This document shows, in pieces, positions 60,318-64,000 of a stretch of 64,000 bases of DNA; position 1 is the first letter of the stretch, and each line of letters opens with the position of its first letter. The position numbers and the translations under genes are program-made. This stretch comes from Actinacidiphila acididurans. GTDB taxonomy: Bacteria; Actinomycetota; Actinomycetes; Streptomycetales; Streptomycetaceae. Location of the stretch: positions 1 to 64,000 of the forward strand of contig NZ_JADKYB010000003.1 of assembly GCF_016918855.1 (NCBI RefSeq), read 5' to 3'. The notes beneath the pieces are model-generated. The model was not told the origin of the DNA. It worked only from the letters and a program-made list of their open reading frames with translations, and did no database searches.

Positions 60318-60839
60318 CTACGTACGGGGGACAGGCCGACCGGATCTGCGTATCGGCGTGCCAAGAATTTCGTCGACCGACGCTTCCACAAGGCTGAGGA
60401 ATTCCTGCCCGAAGAGACACAGGGAGAACTCCCAAGGATGCCCGAAGCTACCGGTGCGGAAATCCTCGGAAAGATAGATGTAGTAATCGCCGTCGGGGTA
60501 CGGGCTCAGCGGCCATTGTGCCTGCTCGGGGCCTCCGACCAGGTGCGGAGAGAATCGGTACGAGGCATGGTGCCAGTCGAGCGCGAACAAACCGCCCTGC
60601 GGAGGAACGCAGACCGCCCTCAGCCCTTGCTCGACCACTTCGACCAGTCTGTCGAGCAGTTCGTAGTCCGGGTCGTCGTCCAACGCCCCCAGGCTCCAGG
60701 TGACCGAGGCGTCCGGTTCCTTGATCGCCGGCCACATCGCCGAGTTCATACTGGGACGAAAGCCGAATTCCGCGTAGAAGCGGTCCCACACCCGTCGGTA
60801 CTCGGCCTCGGAGAGTTCGACCACGGGCTGGTCCGTCAT
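60318..60839 (-). CDS. DUF2716 family protein
   Basis: 173 aa from the ATG at 60839 (MTDQPVVELSEAEYRRVWDR). DUF2716 hallmarks: FGFRPSMNSAMWPAIKEP, LFALDWHHASYRFSPH, PYPDGDYYIYLSEDFRTGSF. Function unknown. Convergent with the MFS gene, stops 3 bp apart around the palindrome CGTAGCGCTACG (60311-60322). Confidence 0.8.
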   Translation of the reverse strand: MTDQPVVELSEAEYRRVWDRFYAEFGFRPSMNSAMWPAIKEPDASVTWSLGALDDDPDYELLDRLVEVVEQGLRAVCVPPQGGLFALDWHHASYRFSPHLVGGPEQAQWPLSPYPDGDYYIYLSEDFRTGSFGHPWEFSLCLFGQEFLSLVEASVDEILGTPIRRSGRPVPRT

Positions 60840-61044
60840 ATGGGAGAGCGTATCGATCCGGCTCGAGGAACGCGCCGCCTTTCTCGAGAAGCACGACTCC
60901 TCCTTCGTGGAGTAAGCGCCCTTCGGTTTCCCGGCGCCCGGGTGACCCCCGCTGTGCCCGTTCCCGCTCGTGAGGGCCGGGCATGGCGGCGGGGGCCCCG
61001 ACGCGGCGGCTTGTAGCATGAGCGCTCCGGATCTGGAGGACACC

Positions 61045-61941
61045 ATGCACGCCGAGGACGACGCGGGCTCCCTCGACCGGGCGACGAGGGATTTCATCGC
61101 GGTACGTCCCCGGCTCTTCGGCATCGCCTACCGCGTGCTCGGCAGCGCCGCGGAAGCCGAGGACATCGTCCAGGACGCGTGGCTGCGGTGGCAGCGGACC
61201 GACCGCGCCGTCGTCAACGATCCGGCGGCCTTCCTGGCCACCGTGACCACGCGTCTGGCGATCAACTTCGCCCAGTCCGCCAGGGTGCGGCGCGAGTCGT
61301 ACGTCGGGCCCTGGCTTCCCGAGCCGGTCGACACCAGCGCGGATCCGCAACTCGGCGCGGAGCGCGCGGAGGTCCTCGACCTGGCCGTGCTCTTCCTCCT
61401 GGAGAAGCTGAACCCGGTGGAACGCGCGGCCTACGTGCTGCGGGAGGCCTTCGACTACCCGTACCAGCGGATCGCGGAGATCCTGGAGACGAGCGAGGCC
61501 AACACGCGCCAGTTGGTCAGCCGCGCCAGGAAGCACCTGGCGGTGGAGCGCAGGGAGCCGGTCAGCGCCACGGCTCACCGGCGCCTGATGGAGGTGTTCC
61601 TCGCCGCGGCGCAGTCCGGCGATCTGGCGGTGCTCGAGGACGTCCTCACCGAGGACGTGGTCAGCTGGACGGACGGCGACGGGGTGCGCGGCGCGTCCAG
61701 GATCCCGGTCGTCGGACTGTCGCACGTCTCCAAGTACCTCGCCGCCTTCGCCCCGCGCTTCTGGCCGCCCACGCGGACCCGCTGGGTCGAGGCCAACGGC
61801 GGGCCGGCCGTCCTCGTATCGGTCGAGGGCGAGCCGGTCGCGCTGCTGTCCCTCGACGTGTCGCCGCGAGGCATCGAACGCATTCTGTGGGTCATGAATC
61901 CGGCCAAGCTGGCTCCTTACGTGGCGTCGCTGGACGACTGA
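61045..61941 (+). CDS. sigJ: ECF41-type sigma factor (SigJ-like)
   Basis: 298 aa from the ATG at 61045, with GGAGG five bases upstream (an ATG at 61018 is the alternative). Sigma region 2 (FGIAYRVLGSAAEAEDIVQD AWLRW) and region 4 (YPYQRIAEILETSEANTRQL). The C-terminal ~100 residues are a SnoaL-like regulatory domain with the ECF41 landmarks WTDGDGV and NPAKL, which control the sigma factor without an anti-sigma gene. ECF41 genes are usually next to oxidoreductase genes they drive; the neighbour here is a broken reductase. Confidence 0.9.
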   Translation: MHAEDDAGSLDRATRDFIAVRPRLFGIAYRVLGSAAEAEDIVQDAWLRWQRTDRAVVNDPAAFLATVTTRLAINFAQSARVRRESYVGPWLPEPVDTSADPQLGAERAEVLDLAVLFLLEKLNPVERAAYVLREAFDYPYQRIAEILETSEANTRQLVSRARKHLAVERREPVSATAHRRLMEVFLAAAQSGDLAVLEDVLTEDVVSWTDGDGVRGASRIPVVGLSHVSKYLAAFAPRFWPPTRTRWVEANGGPAVLVSVEGEPVALLSLDVSPRGIERILWVMNPAKLAPYVASLDD

Positions 61942-61981
61942 GGCACGTCGGCCCGGCCACTGGTCCGGCGGGCGGTACGAC

Positions 61982-62022
61982 CGGGTACTCCGGACCGGTG
62001 TGACGGGTACTCCGCACCGGTG
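61982..62022. repeat. 19-bp direct repeat
   Basis: CGGGTACTCCGSACCGGTG twice with a 22-bp period, between the SigJ gene and the broken reductase. Possible regulatory sites or a local duplication. Confidence 0.7.
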
Positions 62023-62140
62023 CAGCGGCCGTATCCCCGTCGGCGGTTCCGGGGTTGTCCCGGCAGGAGCGGCTGCCCGGTCGGTCGGGTGATCTGCCCG
62101 ACAGGACATGCCGCCTGCGAGACCCGGGATGAGGACTTCT

Positions 62141-62841
62141 GTGAACACCTTCGTGATCGTCCGTGGCGGTCTGGCCGCCGGCAAGGCGGCCGAAGCGCTG
62201 CGGCAGCACGGCCACAGCGGCCCGCTCGTCATCATCGGCGACGAGCGCGAGAAGCCGTACGAACGGCCGCCGCTCTCGAAGGGCTACATGCTCGGCGCGG
62301 AAGAACGTGATGCGATCTTCGTGCACCCCGACGACTGGTACCGGGAACACGACGTCGAACTGCTGCTGGGCACGCGCGCCCGGGCGCTCGACCCGCGGGC
62401 GCGGACGGTGGAACTGGCGGACGGCCGTGGGATCCCTTACGCCAAGCTGCTCCTGGCCACCGGCTCGTCCCCGCGCCGTCTGACCGTCCCCGGCGCCGAC
62501 CTGGACAACGTCCTGTACCTGCGCCGGGTCGAGGACAGCGAGCGGCTCAAGTCCGTCTTCACGGCAGGGCCAGGATCGTCGTGATCGGTGGCGGGTGGAT
62601 CGGCCTCGAGACCGCCGCCGCGGCCCGGACGGCCGGCGCCGAGGTGACCCTGCTCCAGCGCTCCGGGCTGCCGCTGCTGAAGGTGCTCGGGCCCGAGGCG
62701 GCCGAGGTGTTCGCCGCGCTGCACGCCGATCACGGCGTGGATCTGCTGCCCGACGTGGAGGTGGAATCCCTCACCGGGACCGCCGGCCGGGTCGACGGGG
62801 TACGGCTGGCCGACGGTAGCGGGGCGGCCGCGGACCGTATC
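62141..62841 (+). pseudogene. Broken ferredoxin-reductase-type FAD oxidoreductase
   Basis: From the GTG at 62141: NTFVIVRGGLAAGKAAEALR, a degraded form of the GGGLAGAKAA dinucleotide motif, then PYERPPLSKGYMLGAEERDA and KLLLATGSSPRRL. Near 62570 an extra base shifts the frame; the second half continues VIGGGWIGLETAAAARTAGA through DGVRLADGSG AAADRI and then ends in unrelated sequence near 62840. The last third of the enzyme is missing. Dead gene; the likely former target of SigJ. Confidence 0.78.
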
Positions 62842-63054
62842 CGGGCCGGGTCTGGACCTTGTCGGCGGAGTCCGGAGCATCCAGGTCGGCGACCTCGTCC
62901 GGGTGGGAGTCGAAACGCCCGTGCTCGGGCCGGGCGCCCGCTCGCAGTCGAATGACAGAAGAGGCTCCGGCACGGGTCGGGACAAGCTGAGCGGGTCGGT
63001 CGGCGGAGGCCGGACGGACGAACAGGGTCCGGCCAATCGGGTGAGGAGCACAGC

Positions 63055-64000
63055 ATGCACCGGACTGTGGCGGACCACATGGTCGCCGCTCTCAGGGAAT
63101 CGGGAATCCGGCGGGTCTACGGACTGCCGGGCGATTCGCTGAACGGTTTCACGGACGCCCTGCGGCGGGACGGCGGCATCGCCTGGCAGCACGTACGGCA
63201 TGAAGAGGCGGCGGCGTTCGCGGCGGCCGGCGAGGCCGGCCTGACCGGGGAACTTGCCGTGTGCGCTGCCAGTTGCGGCCCCGGCAACCTGCACTTGATC
63301 AACGGACTGTTCGACGCGAACAAGAGCCGGGTCCCTGTGCTGGCCATCGCCGCGCACATCCCGCGCGCGGAAATCGGCGGCGGCTATTTCCAGGAGACCC
63401 ACCCGCAGGACCTGTTCGCCGAGTGCAGTGTCTACAGCGAGCTGGTCAGCGTTCCCGAACAGTTGCCGCGCGTACTGGAGATCGCGATGCGCACGGCCGT
63501 CGAGCGCCGCGGGGTCGCGGTGGTCGTCGTGCCCGGGGAGATCTTCCTCCACCCGGCCGGGGACGACGACCGGGTGCACGTGGTGCGTGCCGCGGAGTCG
63601 GTGGTCCGGCCCTCCGACAGCGCGCTCGTGGCGGCGGCCGAGATCCTCAACGGCGCCTCCCGGGTGACGATTCTGGCCGGCGCGGGCTGCCAGGGCGCGC
63701 ACGACCAGGTGGTAGCCCTCGCCGGGCAGCTCAAGGCACCGGTCGTACACGCGCTGCGCGGCAAGGAGTACCTGGAGTACGACAACCCGTACACGGTCGG
63801 GCTGACCGGCCTGCTGGGCTTCAGCTCGGGCTACCGGGCCATGGAGCACTGCGACGCGCTGCTCATGCTGGGCACCGATTTCCCCTACCGCCAGTTCTAT
63901 CCCGAGGGTGTCCCGGTGATCCAGGTGGACATACGGGGCGAGAACATCGGGCGCCGCACCCCCGTCGACGTGCCCCTGGTCGGGACCGTCCGCGACACCG
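63055..64000 (+). CDS. poxB: PoxB-type thiamine-diphosphate pyruvate dehydrogenase (partial)
   Basis: At least 315 aa, running off the window. ATG with GAGGAG 6 nt upstream. N-terminal ThDP (Pyr) domain: VYGLPGDSLNGFTDALRRDG, the ThDP-contact Glu in RHEEAAAFAAAGEAGLTGEL, SCGPGNLHLINGLFDANKSR, GGYFQETHPQDLF (matches PoxB closely). The middle domain starts with VVRPSDSALVAAAEILNGAS. Ubiquinone-dependent pyruvate oxidation to acetate and CO2 is the known activity; the C-terminal ThDP/membrane part is outside. Confidence 0.9.
   Translation, partial: MHRTVADHMVAALRESGIRRVYGLPGDSLNGFTDALRRDGGIAWQHVRHEEAAAFAAAGEAGLTGELAVCAASCGPGNLHLINGLFDANKSRVPVLAIAAHIPRAEIGGGYFQETHPQDLFAECSVYSELVSVPEQLPRVLEIAMRTAVERRGVAVVVVPGEIFLHPAGDDDRVHVVRAAESVVRPSDSALVAAAEILNGASRVTILAGAGCQGAHDQVVALAGQLKAPVVHALRGKEYLEYDNPYTVGLTGLLGFSSGYRAMEHCDALLMLGTDFPYRQFYPEGVPVIQVDIRGENIGRRTPVDVPLVGTVRDT

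Noticed and set aside
1..64000. tRNA, rRNA, riboswitch or biosynthetic megasynthase genes
   Set aside because: None seen on reading both strands; tRNA and riboswitch absence was judged by eye, so a covariance-model scan would be needed to confirm.

Overview
The window is about 72% G+C. Its codon use, frequent GTG/TTG starts, ATGA-type gene overlaps and family content (LacI/GntR/TetR/HxlR regulators, secreted glycoside hydrolases, an ECF41 sigma factor, an MmyB-type XRE regulator, an Lsr2-like nucleoid protein, one TTA codon) all point to Streptomyces or a close relative in Streptomycetaceae. I see no rRNA, tRNA, CRISPR array, phage, or polyketide/peptide synthase cluster. The many carbohydrate genes, broken genes and short conserved hypotheticals suggest an accessory, chromosome-arm-like region rather than core genome.

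Layout: 0-5.4 kb holds a 7-bp repeat, a large perfect inverted repeat, a membrane PP2C/SpoIIE-type phosphatase, a broken superfamily-1 helicase, an Lsr2-like gene, a secreted GH43 enzyme and an FCD-type GntR regulator. 5.5-16.1 kb (minus strand) is one tightly coupled nine-gene operon: SIS isomerase/deglycase, PfkB kinase, Asp/Glu/hydantoin racemase, amidohydrolase, PuuE-like deacetylase, fused double ABC ATPase, two peptide-type permeases and a binding lipoprotein. It looks like an uptake and breakdown route for a sugar-linked or cyclic-ureide-like nitrogen compound and is the best candidate for an undescribed system. 16.5-23.0 kb is the divergent LacI / ABC sugar transporter / GH31 alpha-xylosidase operon, which fits xyloglucan-oligosaccharide use. 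Its binding protein carries the only in-frame TTA codon I found.

23-34 kb holds a TetR/epimerase divergon with three 19-bp operators, a SUKH-like protein, a VOC protein, an MFS exporter, a deacetylase/beta-propeller lipoprotein pair, a von Willebrand A/membrane-protein pair, a DMT transporter and an Asp23 protein. 34.2-37.6 kb is a large secreted GH3 beta-glucosidase behind inverted-repeat operators. 37.8-47.6 kb is a mosaic of small hypotheticals, acetyltransferases, an exporter, a six-copy ~65-bp tandem array, a chimeric ECF/NADH-dehydrogenase pseudogene and a TetR/hydrolase pair with three operators.

47.9-54.0 kb is a second sugar locus: a phosphomannose-isomerase-like enzyme, LacI and a ROK kinase, divergent from an orphan sugar-binding lipoprotein and a class II glutamine amidotransferase, with CGTTAACG operators between them. 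54-64 kb holds an HxlR/hydrolase divergon, a PhoD pseudogene, an XRE/MFS divergon, a DUF2716 gene, SigJ, a broken ferredoxin reductase and the start of a PoxB-type pyruvate dehydrogenase that runs off the window. At least four enzyme genes are inactivated by duplications, frameshifts or deletions, so the region is actively decaying. All function calls come from reading the sequence and recalling families; no database search was run.
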